Counted from the stretch's first letter, positions 36,792 through 46,328 are shown. The stretch: DNA of 61,442 bases from an uncultured Phocaeicola sp. (GCA_948566455.1 CAOYQO010000020.1:1-61442), one strand, 5' to 3'. Notes: generated from the letters alone by a model not told the origin. Translations and numbers: made by a program.

Positions 36792-36862
36792 CAAAGTTCA
36801 ACAAGGCTTTTTAGGTTTGTAAAAATTATTAGTTCTATAAATTGTTCTTTTACAGCATATCC

Positions 36863-37331
36863 TCACAATTTATTGATACGAATAAAATGTTTCATAAATG
36901 ATGATGTGATTTCAAAAACAAATTCAATTTCCTCTTCAATTACATTATCGTTATGCTTTACATAAGAATTTTGGTATTTTGAAAAATACTCTATCAACTT
37001 TTGAAACATATTCCCCAATTCTTTAGACCCACCCCTGTCTTGTATAAATTTTCCTAAATCTGAAAGTTGATTCTCCAAAGACTTTTCATTTTCTAAAATA
37101 CCTTTCATTAGTAATTCCAATGATAAGCGTAAATCATCAAGCAGGTTTCTTTCAAAAATATTCCCCTTAAATTTGTCAAGTGCAGACTGGTACTGTTTTA
37201 ATGAGTCCGGGTAATCATTCAACCAATGTTTTGTTTCATCAATTAATATTTCATTTACAGAGTCTAATTCCGTATTTAAATGCCCATAGCGAGTAACTAA
37301 TTTTAACTTTATGTCTTTTACCTTTGTATTT
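36863..37331 (-). pseudogene. 3' half of an ICE gene split by the nested element
   Basis: About 155 codons of C-terminal sequence starting NTKVKDIKLKLVTRYGHL and containing NIFERNLLDDLRLSLELLMK and YQNSYVKHNDNVIEEEIEF. It is all-helical and could be a HEPN-like or Abi-type C-terminal domain, though I see no RxxxxH. The 5' half is at 54072-54338 on the same strand. Merging the two at the shared AAAT (minus strand) gives ...EQFKGN-TKVKDIK... in one frame, about 243 aa. The left fragment alone has an ATG at 37351 inside element DNA, so a 162-aa truncated product may still be made. Confidence 0.75.
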
Positions 37332-37340
37332 AGAGCCTTA

Positions 37341-37377
37341 TAACTAACCATAACTTACTATGATTAACTAACCATAA
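37341..37377. repeat. 13-base direct repeats at the left end of the nested element
   Basis: TAACTAACCATAA occurs at 37341-37353 and again at 37365-37377, a 24-base period, beginning 9 bases inside the element. This is the usual place for integrase or excisionase arm-type sites. A second imperfect pair beginning GTTGACAARGGTT lies at 37517 and 37596. Confidence 0.75.
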
Positions 37378-37651
37378 AGCCTTGATTTTCAATACTCTTT
37401 GATTTTTAACACTTTCTGAGTGCTTTTTGGCAGTTCCCGATTTTCCACATATTTTTGCAGCGTATTTCTACCGTGGAGAATTTGCGGAGCTTTTATTTTG
37501 TCATATCGTGAACGTAGTTGACAAGGGTTTACGAGTGGTTACGATGGAGGACAGATTTGAAGCTGATAAGTAAAAAGCGTTATATTGTGGACTGGGTTGA
37601 CAAAGGTTGTCAATGGTTCACTTCCGTTTACTCCATCGGTGGAATACTCAA

Positions 37652-38632
37652 ATGAATTTGAACAATGCAATATCAAAGAGTATGAGACCGACAAGAAAAT
37701 GTGAATTTTGTGGCAAGACATTCGTGCCAAGAAGCGGTATGCAGAAATACTGTTCAGAGGAATGTCAGGCAGAGGCAAAACGTCTTAGGAAGAAAAGACA
37801 GCAGGACTTGATTAACGGTTTTGAGCCAATCATGGATCTGCAACATCAGGAGTATCTTACCTTCTCCAAAGCTGCCATTCTGATGGGATGCACCCGACAG
37901 TATATCTACAAACTTGTGGCTAACGGCAAGTTGAAGGCATCAAGATTGAGCAGCAGAATGGCATTCGTAAGAAAGACTGATATAGAGAAGATGTTTGAGG
38001 GTAATCCCTACAAGCGTGTGATTCCTGCCAGCAAGAGCAAGCACTGTCAAAAGGCAAAAGCAGAAAAACCAACACAAAACCAGGAACCAATAAAAGGGAA
38101 AGAGGAGAATGAGGTGCTTGACTATTATTCGGGCGAGGAAGTGATGTCCATTTATAAGGTCAAGAAGTCTTGGCTCTATACATCCGCAAAGCGCAACCAG
38201 ATACCGATATGCCGTATCGCTGGCAAGAACTATTACAGCAAACGACATATTGATGAGTTCTTCGGTACTGCCGTTGACATCAACAGCATCACGGAATGGG
38301 TGACCGCTGATGATGTAGAGGAAGCCTTTAGCATGAGCAAGTCAGCACTCAGGGCATACACCTACCGCCATAAGATACCGACCAAACGTGAGTATGGTCG
38401 CACCTATTATTCCAAGGAACATCTTGAAGAACTTCGCAGGACTGACCTCATGAACGATGACAACTATTATACCACAGAACAAGTGCAGCAGTTGTATGGT
38501 CTGACAAGTGCCAATATCTGCCATATAGTGAAAGTTCACCATATCAGCAAGGTAAAAGTGGGCGTAAAAAACCTGCTTTTGAAGACGGATGTGGAACGTG
38601 CAATGGCAGAAAGGTCAGCAAAAGGACTGTGA
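37652..38632 (+). CDS. Zinc-finger regulator with four excisionase-like helix-turn-helix repeats
   Basis: 326 aa from MNLNNAISKSM; the frame is open from 37607. An N-terminal zinc finger CEFCGKTF...YCSEEC is followed by four HTH_17-like units: YLTFSKAAILMGCTRQYIYK; YYSGEEVMSIYKVKKSWLY; WVTADDVEEAFSMSKSALRA; YYTTEQVQQLYGLTSANICH. Each ends with a recognition-helix/wing pattern such as KNYYSKRHIDEF. One such domain is enough for an excisionase; four suggests binding to an array of sites such as the repeats at the left end. It lies between that end and the integrase, so control of excision is the likely job. Confidence 0.8.
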   Translation: MNLNNAISKSMRPTRKCEFCGKTFVPRSGMQKYCSEECQAEAKRLRKKRQQDLINGFEPIMDLQHQEYLTFSKAAILMGCTRQYIYKLVANGKLKASRLSSRMAFVRKTDIEKMFEGNPYKRVIPASKSKHCQKAKAEKPTQNQEPIKGKEENEVLDYYSGEEVMSIYKVKKSWLYTSAKRNQIPICRIAGKNYYSKRHIDEFFGTAVDINSITEWVTADDVEEAFSMSKSALRAYTYRHKIPTKREYGRTYYSKEHLEELRRTDLMNDDNYYTTEQVQQLYGLTSANICHIVKVHHISKVKVGVKNLLLKTDVERAMAERSAKGL

Positions 38633-38760
38633 TTTCAAATGATTTCATCATTATCCATCAGTTACTATGAATAATTGGAGTCACGGAGATTTCATTCCGT
38701 TATTTTGCAGCTGTGAAGAGACACTTCACCACGAATAATCATCAATAATACATATCAGTT

Positions 38761-39882
38761 ATGAGCAACATTTGCAAGACCGTATCATTGCGTACACGCA
38801 AAATCAAGGACGGACACATGCTGTCCTATTATCTTGACTATTATCCTGGCTATCGTGATGAGAGCACGATGAAAGTCATCCGCCATGAGTCGCTTGGCAT
38901 CTACATCTATGCCAAGCCGAAGAACCAGATGGAACATAAGTACAACCTCAATCTTACGGCAAGAGCCGAGGCGATACGTTGCCGTCGCTTCGAGGCTATC
39001 GTCAACGAGCGTTATGATTTCTTCGACAAGGAGAAGATGAAAGGAGATTTCCTCGCCTACTTCAAGAGACTGGCAGACAAGAAGAACTCCAAGTGGCAAC
39101 ACGTCTATATGCACTTTCGTACCTTCACGCAAGGCAAGTGTACCTTCGGTGAGATAAACGTGGACTTGTGCAACAGATTTCGTGAGTATCTGCTGACAGC
39201 ACCACAGGGACTGCATAAGAACAGAAAGCTACATATCAACTCAGCAGCCAACTACTGGTCAACTTTCCGTGCTTCAATCCACACAGCCTATCGTGACCGC
39301 AAGATAAAGGAGAACCCGAACGGTTTCTTGGAACGTATCGAGACAATCCCGACTGACAAGGAGCATCTTTCACAAGACGAGGTTATCCGCTTGGCATCCA
39401 CGCCATGCTCCGCCCCTGCATTGAAGCGAGCCTTCCTGTTCTCTTGCCTAACGGCATTGCGAAAGAGCGACATCAAGAAGCTCACTTGGGAGGAAATACA
39501 GCCATACGGCAGCGATGGTGTGATGTATGTCACCACACGAATGCAGAAGACAAAGGACATCGTGCATAACCCAATCAGTGAGGAAGCCTTGGAACTGATA
39601 GGCTATTCACCGGATAAACGAGGCAAGGTGTTCCCTGATTTTAAAGACTCCATGACACAGGCACCGCTGAAAAATTGGCTGAAAGATGCAGGGATTACCA
39701 AGCATATCTCCTATCATTGCTCACGCCACAGCTTTGCCTGTCTCCAGTTGGACGCAGGGACAAGTATTGCCGTAGTGCAGCGTTATCTCGGTCACAAGAA
39801 TGTGGCAACGACAGAAGTGTATGCCAAGATTTCCGATGCACAAAAGCGTGCTTCGGTTGGCTGTATCACCTTGAAGAAGTAA
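38761..39882 (+). CDS. int: Tyrosine integrase of the nested element
   Basis: 373 aa with an Arm-type N-terminal region (RKIKDGHMLSYYLDYYPGYR), SAM-like core-binding domain (about 95-180) and catalytic domain. Catalytic residues: R234 (LTALRKSDIKKL), K263 (TRMQKTKD), H319-x-x-R322 (YHCSRHSF), H345 (YLGHKN) and nucleophile Y354 (TTEVYAK). It would integrate and excise the 16.7-kb element. The only sequence duplicated at the insertion is ATTT, so its crossover may tolerate heterology, as known for CTnDOT-like integrases (inference). Confidence 0.93.
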   Translation: MSNICKTVSLRTRKIKDGHMLSYYLDYYPGYRDESTMKVIRHESLGIYIYAKPKNQMEHKYNLNLTARAEAIRCRRFEAIVNERYDFFDKEKMKGDFLAYFKRLADKKNSKWQHVYMHFRTFTQGKCTFGEINVDLCNRFREYLLTAPQGLHKNRKLHINSAANYWSTFRASIHTAYRDRKIKENPNGFLERIETIPTDKEHLSQDEVIRLASTPCSAPALKRAFLFSCLTALRKSDIKKLTWEEIQPYGSDGVMYVTTRMQKTKDIVHNPISEEALELIGYSPDKRGKVFPDFKDSMTQAPLKNWLKDAGITKHISYHCSRHSFACLQLDAGTSIAVVQRYLGHKNVATTEVYAKISDAQKRASVGCITLKK

Positions 39883-39901
39883 CCATTTGACAATAACACG
39901 C

Positions 39902-39948
39902 AGAAAAGGACTGTTGGAATGATAGTGTTCCAATAGTCCTTTTCTCGT
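39902..39948. terminator. Terminator after the integrase gene
   Basis: AGAAAAGGACTGTTGGAA pairs with TTCCAATAGTCCTTTTCT (one mismatch) around a short loop, followed by a T-rich run. Confidence 0.85.
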
Positions 39949-40248
39949 TTTATTGGTTCTATTTGTGGTCGTGGATAGAACCAATTCGACAAATACATCC
40001 TAATATCTATAGATATTGAAGATGAACTGCAAATATCCCTTTTCTTTGCCCTTACCTTTGTAGCCAGTTATAAGCAGCAACTGGCACTAACGAGCAGTTT
40101 AAAGTATGATTCAGAGTCTGATAACATATTAGAACGCTAATAAAGCGTAAAAGAAAGAGTGATAGAGAACGTAAATGCGGTTTTTACAGGCTTCTGCGTC
40201 TAACTTTGTGGAAGTTTTTGAACGAATAACAATAAAACGAATACGATA
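39949..40248. other. Non-coding gap with a candidate promoter
   Basis: About 300 bases without coding frames. TAACTTTG at 40201-40208 fits the -7 consensus 41 bases before the next start codon; TTTTTA about 20 bases upstream is a weak -33. Confidence 0.5.
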
Positions 40249-41016
40249 ATGACAGAAAACAAGACAACTTCAGATTGTACCATCTACGCTTTTGTTGGTA
40301 CTGCAATTCTCGCCATCTCTCTTGTCGTGGCTATGTATGTAGGCAATGACTTTCACCAAAGTCTGTTTGTCGAGTCAATCATCTTTGTTGGGAGCAATAT
40401 CCTGCTTTGGGCGATATTCATTTCCATGGTTAATTATCCCTATGAACTGATGACCATTGGTAGCAACAGCAAGACAAAGAAAAACGTTGTAGAAGCAGAG
40501 CCAGCAACAGAACAAGAACAGCCAATGCAAACATTACCACAAACAGAGTCAGCACAATACAGTCATGAAGACTATGCCAAGCGTGTAGAGGCACAAGAAA
40601 AAGAAGCACAGGAGATAAAGGAAAAACGAACGAGAGCCGTACTTGACTATGTGCATCGTACCATGTCAAGGTTTCTGTATGAGGAAGATTTGTACAAGGT
40701 AATTGAAGCTGTCAAAGAATGGAGCAATGACACCAACTATACCCCGACAGCAATAAACCGTTTCAAGGAGACGGTTGAGAATATCCCACTCAGACACTTT
40801 GTCTGGAATATCGCAGAACGTTTGGGTAAGCGTGATTACACAATGGCAATGCGAATATCCTTTATCAAGGCTTTGTTCCCAAAACCGTTTGAAGGCTTGG
40901 ACTACAGCACATTGAAGAACCTGAAAGCACCATGTTCCAATGATATAATCCCTATTGACGATCCTGCCAATGGTGGATATGATTTCCATGATGTGACGGA
41001 GGAAAATCCTGAATAA
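40249..41016 (+). CDS. Membrane-anchored protein of the nested element
   Basis: 255 aa. Two N-terminal membrane helices (IYAFVGTAILAISLVVAMYV, VESIIFVGSNILLWAIFISM) lead to a Glu/Gln-rich linker (EAEPATEQEQPMQTLPQTES) with coiled-coil character. A soluble C-terminal domain follows (DYVHRTMSRFLYEEDLYKVI; IPLRHFVWNIAERLGKRDYT). The cytoplasmic domain is unfamiliar to me. It starts the gene row that leads to the relaxase; a role in replication or transfer of the element is a guess from position. Confidence 0.6.
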   Translation: MTENKTTSDCTIYAFVGTAILAISLVVAMYVGNDFHQSLFVESIIFVGSNILLWAIFISMVNYPYELMTIGSNSKTKKNVVEAEPATEQEQPMQTLPQTESAQYSHEDYAKRVEAQEKEAQEIKEKRTRAVLDYVHRTMSRFLYEEDLYKVIEAVKEWSNDTNYTPTAINRFKETVENIPLRHFVWNIAERLGKRDYTMAMRISFIKALFPKPFEGLDYSTLKNLKAPCSNDIIPIDDPANGGYDFHDVTEENPE

Positions 41017-41124
41017 TCCCCATTGTTAGAGTTATTCCTTCGTGAATGACAAATGACTGTCACGAATCTCAGTAACGGAAGCATCATTCTGTTCCTTTGC
41101 ACCAGTTATTAACAAAGTATCAGA

Positions 41125-41496
41125 ATGAATAAGGAATTAACTTTCAACGACCTTCCAATGGTCGTTGCCCAGCTTCGGGATGAAGTGGTGGGCATGAAGC
41201 AGATGATCGTCAGTCTGCAATCACAGAACAAGCCACACAAGGCGAACACGCACATACCTATGAGTGTGGAGGAGGCATCGGCATACCTGAAAATGCCGAT
41301 GGCAACTCTCTACATGAAACTTGGCAACGGCAGCATTCCCGCCACCAAGCCAGGCAAACGTTATTGCCTCTATCAGGATGAACTTGACAAGTGGCTGGAG
41401 ACTAACCGCAAGAATCCGGTACCTCTCACAGCAGATGAGGAGAACGCAGCCATTCTTGCAGGAAACAAGCGCAAGCCGAAACCCTTAAACTGGTAA
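41125..41496 (+). CDS. Excisionase-like helix-turn-helix protein
   Basis: 123 aa. A short helix (DLPMVVAQLRDEVVGMKQMI) precedes a classic HTH_17 excisionase domain: MSVEEASAYLKMPMATLYMK then GNGSIPATKPGKRYCLYQDE and LDKWLE. Proteins of this type sit in front of DUF3987 genes in Bacteroides mobilisable elements. It may act as recombination directionality factor or as transcription regulator. It ends four bases before the next gene. Confidence 0.8.
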   Translation: MNKELTFNDLPMVVAQLRDEVVGMKQMIVSLQSQNKPHKANTHIPMSVEEASAYLKMPMATLYMKLGNGSIPATKPGKRYCLYQDELDKWLETNRKNPVPLTADEENAAILAGNKRKPKPLNW

Positions 41497-41500
41497 TATC

Positions 41501-42892
41501 ATGGATGCGCTTGAACTCTGTAACAAAATCAACATGGAAGCCGAGTCTTTAGCGGACTCAGGCTTCCCTCTTGAGGTATTTCCACAAAAAATGCAGTCCA
41601 TCATCATAGACATGGTGGTGCACGGCAATTTCAAGGTGGATTATGTCGCCATGTCCATGCTGTCGGCAGCATCAGCGGCTCTTGGCAATACCTATCGTAT
41701 TCACGTTAAGCAGGATTGGGACACGAATGCCGCCCTTTATATCATATTGGTTGGCAGACCTGGCATGGGCAAAACTCCACCATTACAGCTTGCATACAAG
41801 CCAATTCGGGAGTATGAACGAAAGCTGTTTGACAAGTTTTGCTATGAACTTGACCTATATGAGGCAGCATGTGCAACAAAGGAAAGCGGAAGCAAGGAAA
41901 TGAAGAAGCCTATTCTGAAAAGGGTCACATTGGATGACTTTACATTGGAGGCTCTGGTATTGGAGCATTACAACAACTTGCGTGGCATAGCCATCAACTA
42001 TGATGAAATTCTCGGACTGCTTGCCAATACAGACAGGTATGGGAAAAATCCCATGCTTGAACGCCTACTTTCCATCTGGAGCGGATGCCACTTGGAGAAC
42101 ACACGTGTCAAGAATGACCGCCCACAACGTGTAGAAGAGCCATGTGTCAACATCATCGGTACAACACAGACCAAACGAATGAAGGAACTGATGGCTTCCA
42201 AATTCATGGATACAGGTTTTCTTGACCGTATTCTGGTCGTATATCCCAAATCCAAGAAAGTTCCACACTGGCTGGATGAGGAAGACAGCCATGTGCGCCA
42301 GAGCGAGGCTTCAAGAAAATGGGCTGACATCATCGGGAAAATCTTTGGACTTGACTATGCAAGGTGTAATGACACAAATGAATGTTGTCCAAATATCATT
42401 TATATGGACAAGGACGCACATTCCCTTTTCTTTGGTTGGTGGAACAGAAATGTGGATGCCATCAATGCCATAGAGGACGATGAAGATGTTGAAACGAGGG
42501 TGATGAAGCACAATACCCACGTCGCACGCATTGCCTTATTGCTCCAAGCTCTAAGATACGCCTGTGGCGAGAGCCATCTGCAAAGTATTGATGTGGATTC
42601 CATAAAAGGAGCATTACAGCTCAATGAATATTGTGAGAATTGTTATCAACGCTGCCGAGCCTTTGTTGCTGAAGACACCTGTGATTCTATGTCCAAGGAG
42701 TTGTTGTATCTGTTGGAAGACAGTTTTGACACAAAAACTGCCATTAAAACAGGAATGGAGAATCTGCGTGTTACAGACCGTACTGTGATGAACTATATAA
42801 AGGAGCTTATGAAGTCTGGACTAATCACAAAGGCAAAGAAAGGATTTTACGAAAAAGTAAAGTTCGAAACAGGACAGGCAACTGAAACATAA
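41501..42892 (+). CDS. DUF3987 P-loop ATPase (replication-type)
   Basis: 463 aa. Walker A is LVGRPGMGKTPPLQ (about residues 83-96) and the acidic YDEILGLL about 70 residues later is a Walker B candidate, followed by CVNIIGTTQTKRMKELM. The C-terminal 60 residues look like a winged helix (DTKTAIKTGMENLRVTDRTV). DUF3987/YfjI proteins resemble phage and plasmid helicases that act with a primase. With the DUF6371 gene downstream it probably replicates the excised circle; this is inference. Confidence 0.75.
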   Translation: MDALELCNKINMEAESLADSGFPLEVFPQKMQSIIIDMVVHGNFKVDYVAMSMLSAASAALGNTYRIHVKQDWDTNAALYIILVGRPGMGKTPPLQLAYKPIREYERKLFDKFCYELDLYEAACATKESGSKEMKKPILKRVTLDDFTLEALVLEHYNNLRGIAINYDEILGLLANTDRYGKNPMLERLLSIWSGCHLENTRVKNDRPQRVEEPCVNIIGTTQTKRMKELMASKFMDTGFLDRILVVYPKSKKVPHWLDEEDSHVRQSEASRKWADIIGKIFGLDYARCNDTNECCPNIIYMDKDAHSLFFGWWNRNVDAINAIEDDEDVETRVMKHNTHVARIALLLQALRYACGESHLQSIDVDSIKGALQLNEYCENCYQRCRAFVAEDTCDSMSKELLYLLEDSFDTKTAIKTGMENLRVTDRTVMNYIKELMKSGLITKAKKGFYEKVKFETGQATET

Positions 42893-43003
42893 ACCAACCT
42901 GTTTTCAGTATTCATTTGTTTCAGTTTTTCAGTTGACAAGTGCGTAACTGAAAACATGAAAGAACTGAAAGCTGAAATTCACCAATAATTCATTTCAGTT
43001 ACG
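42880..43003. repeat. Iteron-like cluster of TTTCAGTT/AACTGAAA
   Basis: AACTGAAA at 42880, 42946 and 42963; TTTCAGTT at 42919, 42927 and 42993; partial copies TTTCAGTA at 42903 and GCTGAAA at 42971. CGTAACTGAAA (42943) and TTTCAGTTACG (42993-43003) form an 11-bp inverted pair that abuts the start codon of the DUF6371 gene. Confidence 0.7.
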
Positions 43004-44029
43004 ATGATGAACGAGTATAGATTTCACTTGGAGAAATACAGATTGGGTAATCGTTACACATGCCCGAATTGTGAGCGCAAGCGTTGTTTCACAAGATACA
43101 TAGATGATGAGGGGGAAGTATCCTTCCCTGGCAATGTAGGCAAATGCGACCATGAGCATAGTTGTGGGTATCACTATACTCCTAAAGACTATTTCCGTGA
43201 GCATCCAGACTTTCTGTCTAAGGACAAATTGCCATATCCGACAAGAAGGAATATCCAACCGAAAGTCGTAGAAAAGCCTATGTCCTATATCGCCAACGCT
43301 ATTATGGAGCGTTCCTTGTCTCATTACGGAATCAATCCGTTATACCAGTACCTTTCCAAGGTCTTTGGTGAACAAGAGACAGAAAGGCTGATGAAGATGT
43401 ATCATGTCGGAACATCCTATAAGTGGGGAGGCTCAACCATTTATTGGCAAGTTGACAAGGATGATAAGGTGAGGACTGGCAAGGTCATGCTATATAATCC
43501 CAAAGACGGACATCGTGTGAAAGAGCCACGTTCTTATGTTGGATGGGCGCATGCTTTTCTTCATCTTCCAGATTTCAACTTGTGCCAATGTTTCTTTGGT
43601 GAGCATTTGCTGGCACAGCATCCCACAATGTCGGTCGCTATTGTCGAGAGCGAAAAAACTGCCATAATCGCATCACATTTCATCCCCAATTTCATCTGGC
43701 TGGCAACTGGAGGTATGCATGGCTGTCTCAACCAAATCGCTGTCAAGGTATTGGGAGGTCGGGACATCATTCTGTTCCCTGACCTTGGAGCAACGGACAA
43801 ATGGAAATCAAAAATTCCATTGCTGCAATCTGTTTGCAAAAGGGTTGTCATAAGCAACATCTTGGAAGACAATGCCACCGATGAACAAAAGACCAAAGGT
43901 CTTGACATTGCCGACTTCCTTCTGATGACGGAAACACCGCAAATGGCGCTACAAAGGCTGATAAAGCAACATCCGCCACTCCAACATCTGATAGACAGTC
44001 TTGGGTTGGTGCTGGTGGAAGAGTCATAG
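43004..44029 (+). CDS. DUF6371/primase-like protein with zinc finger and Toprim-like fold
   Basis: 341 aa. The N-terminus has CPNCERKRCF with later CDHEHSCGYH, a CHC2-like zinc finger. The middle contains SVAIVESEKTAIIASHF and WLATGGMHGC, then GRDIILFPDLGATDKW, which reproduce the Glu and Asp motifs of Toprim domains in primases. It thus looks like a primase paired with the DUF3987 ATPase. Start may be 43004 or the next ATG at 43007; both directly follow an inverted repeat. Confidence 0.75.
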   Translation: MMNEYRFHLEKYRLGNRYTCPNCERKRCFTRYIDDEGEVSFPGNVGKCDHEHSCGYHYTPKDYFREHPDFLSKDKLPYPTRRNIQPKVVEKPMSYIANAIMERSLSHYGINPLYQYLSKVFGEQETERLMKMYHVGTSYKWGGSTIYWQVDKDDKVRTGKVMLYNPKDGHRVKEPRSYVGWAHAFLHLPDFNLCQCFFGEHLLAQHPTMSVAIVESEKTAIIASHFIPNFIWLATGGMHGCLNQIAVKVLGGRDIILFPDLGATDKWKSKIPLLQSVCKRVVISNILEDNATDEQKTKGLDIADFLLMTETPQMALQRLIKQHPPLQHLIDSLGLVLVEES

Positions 44030-44066
44030 CAGAGTGGGTAAGGATCTGCGGGCACGCTTGCATAAC

Positions 44067-44150
44067 GGACTTTCACAAAAGTCCTAAACATAATAGGGAC
44101 TTTTAGATTCACTTGCTGACGCTGTTCACTTAAAAAGTCCTTCTATTATG
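44067..44150 (+). other. Candidate origin of transfer (oriT)
   Basis: Directly upstream of the relaxase: GGACTTT-CACA-AAAGTCC hairpin (44067-44084), and CATAATAGGGACTTTT (44089-44104) inverted against AAAAAGTCCTTCTATTATG (44132-44150) apart from a 2-base bulge. The 27 bases between would hold the nick site. Clustered inverted repeats next to mob are typical of oriT. Confidence 0.55.
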
Positions 44151-44218
44151 CTCAGGCTCCGCCCGAGACCTGTCTCCAATCATACTATAACAATGTTACA
44201 AACTCAAACAAGATTCTT

Positions 44219-46252
44219 ATGGAAAGAAACATACCACGTGCCGCCATCCATGTAGGCACAGACAAGAAATCGTTCTCGTCCCAAGTGGGCAACGAGGCGG
44301 AGCGCAGAGGTTGGGACGAGAAGCGTTACCAACTCAAAAACGCGGACATAGACAAGAACAACCATTATAACTACTCACGCAAGAGACTCAACTTTGAGAT
44401 AGTCAAGGGTGGAAAGATAGTGCCTCTTGGTTCCCAGTCGGTGCCGTTGCATGAACGCTTGCAGCACAGACTTGATGAACTTGGCTTCAAGCCGTATATG
44501 GATGCCAAGCGTCCCGACCAAGTTTCAAGGAACAGTCCGAACTGCACTGTCGGCATAATCTTCAGTGGTGACCATGATGTGCTTAACAGGCTTGCCTTTG
44601 GTGAACAGAAACTCAACACGTCAGATCCAAATGCTGACCACAGCAAGGTTGTATTGCAAAAAGGCATCTATGACTGGGCATTGGACACCTACCGCTTTGC
44701 ATGTGAGAAATGGGGAGAAGAGAATGTCATCGGCTTTGATGTGCATTGTGACGAGACAAGCATCCATGCCCATGTGCAGACCGTGCCTGTTGAACAAGTA
44801 AGGAAACGTGGGCGCATCGGAAGCAAGTACATTCACAAGGATAATCCAGAAAAGGTTCTCTCTACCAAGGAATGGAGAGCACTTCCAAAAGAAGAACGTG
44901 ACAACTACACAAAATCGGAAGCGGCAAAGGGTGTTGTTGAAAGGGTCTCTTATGCCAAAGTGTGGGGAGAGCGAGCAAAGGACAAATCACAATACCTTTC
45001 CCAACTGCATACTGACTATTACAACAAGATAGGGCATAAGTATGGCTTGGCAAGAGGCTTCTCCTATGATGAACTTTCAGAGGAAGAGAAGCGAGGACGC
45101 AAGCATAAGAACAAGGTGGTACTTGAAGCGGAACGTCAGGCGAAAGTCGCTCTTGACAAAGTGGAGAAATATGCAGTGCTTGCCACAATCGACAAGAAGG
45201 AGCTGACCATTCCTTTACTCAACATCAAGGCTCCAGTTCAAGAAGCGATGAATGCCGTAAAGAAAGAACTTGCCATCCCGATTCCTACTATTATCGGACA
45301 AAAGGCGTGGCGTGAGGAGCGTGTGGCTAATATCTACGCTGCAATCAAGGCTCTTGTAGCAGCCATTAATGCAGAACGTGACAAGCAGAATGAAGATGTA
45401 CGCAAGTCTGTCAACAAGACATACACTTACTATATGCAGAATCTCAATAAGCAGATAGAGGAGAACAAGTCGCTTCGTGCCGAGAATGATGCGCTAAAGG
45501 CAGAAAACAACAAAGTCAAACAACACATCTCTCAACTTGACGAGAAGGCTGTGGAGCGAGTGACTACTCAACTTGTCTGTGCGAAGGAAGAACTCGCCAG
45601 TGCCAAAAGTTATAATACTACACTTTTGGAAATGTACAATGATTTGAAGGCTCGTTGGAATGCCATTTGGCAGGAGCCAGAAATGACTGATGCATGGAGA
45701 CGGGTGGAAGCACGAAAAGAGGAAGATGCAAAAGAAAAGGCTCGGCAAGAAGCCGAAGCCAAACGTGAAAGCATGGCTCGGCAAAATAGATACATAGGAG
45801 TGCTTGACAAGTTCATCCATGAGGGACATGAAGCTTTATCATTCTTTGCAAAAACAGATAGAGTCAACTTCAACGAGAAAGAATCGGCTTTCATATACTA
45901 TGGCATTATGGCATCTGCTGTAAAGCATAATTTTGGATTGGACTCTAAAGCCAGTATAGAATCGGCAGCAAAAAGGTTCTTATCTGGTATGTCGTGGAAA
46001 GGTTTTACAGACTTCAAACAAGAATGTGTCACCAGTTGGACAAAACTCTTCGCCACGAATGAAGTTCAATTCACAGACAACGCTATTGACAACTTTCTCG
46101 CTTTCGTTGACCACATGTCATGTAGCGCAGACACATACGTTTCGCTAGGTGGCTCCAATGGCTGTGCCGACCAACTTACGAATTGGGACGGAACACAAAA
46201 GGTGGGATTGGGTATATTCTATAAAGAAAAAAAGAAATCTCAATCAAGATAA
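44219..46252 (+). CDS. mobV: MobV-family relaxase
   Basis: 677 aa. The N-terminal Pre/Mob relaxase domain has motif III FDVHCDETSIHAHVQTVP (about 172-189) with its metal-binding histidines and an early MERNIPRAAIHVG. It would nick oriT, stay bound to the 5' end and lead the strand into the recipient. The C-terminal half (about 390-520) is a long coiled coil (NLNKQIEENKSLRAENDALK), and an extra C-terminal region (HEGHEALSFFAKTDRVNFN on) is longer than in small plasmid Mob proteins. No coupling protein is encoded here, so the host ICE must supply it. Confidence 0.9.
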   Translation: MERNIPRAAIHVGTDKKSFSSQVGNEAERRGWDEKRYQLKNADIDKNNHYNYSRKRLNFEIVKGGKIVPLGSQSVPLHERLQHRLDELGFKPYMDAKRPDQVSRNSPNCTVGIIFSGDHDVLNRLAFGEQKLNTSDPNADHSKVVLQKGIYDWALDTYRFACEKWGEENVIGFDVHCDETSIHAHVQTVPVEQVRKRGRIGSKYIHKDNPEKVLSTKEWRALPKEERDNYTKSEAAKGVVERVSYAKVWGERAKDKSQYLSQLHTDYYNKIGHKYGLARGFSYDELSEEEKRGRKHKNKVVLEAERQAKVALDKVEKYAVLATIDKKELTIPLLNIKAPVQEAMNAVKKELAIPIPTIIGQKAWREERVANIYAAIKALVAAINAERDKQNEDVRKSVNKTYTYYMQNLNKQIEENKSLRAENDALKAENNKVKQHISQLDEKAVERVTTQLVCAKEELASAKSYNTTLLEMYNDLKARWNAIWQEPEMTDAWRRVEARKEEDAKEKARQEAEAKRESMARQNRYIGVLDKFIHEGHEALSFFAKTDRVNFNEKESAFIYYGIMASAVKHNFGLDSKASIESAAKRFLSGMSWKGFTDFKQECVTSWTKLFATNEVQFTDNAIDNFLAFVDHMSCSADTYVSLGGSNGCADQLTNWDGTQKVGLGIFYKEKKKSQSR

Positions 46253-46328
46253 AGGATTCTGTTTGTATAGATAAGTTATATACCTAAAACACGATAGATA
46301 TTACGTCGGAGAATTTGGACTAAACAAT

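Noticed and set aside
38342..38542. 66-codon minus-strand frame
   Set aside because: Antisense shadow of the four-HTH regulator.
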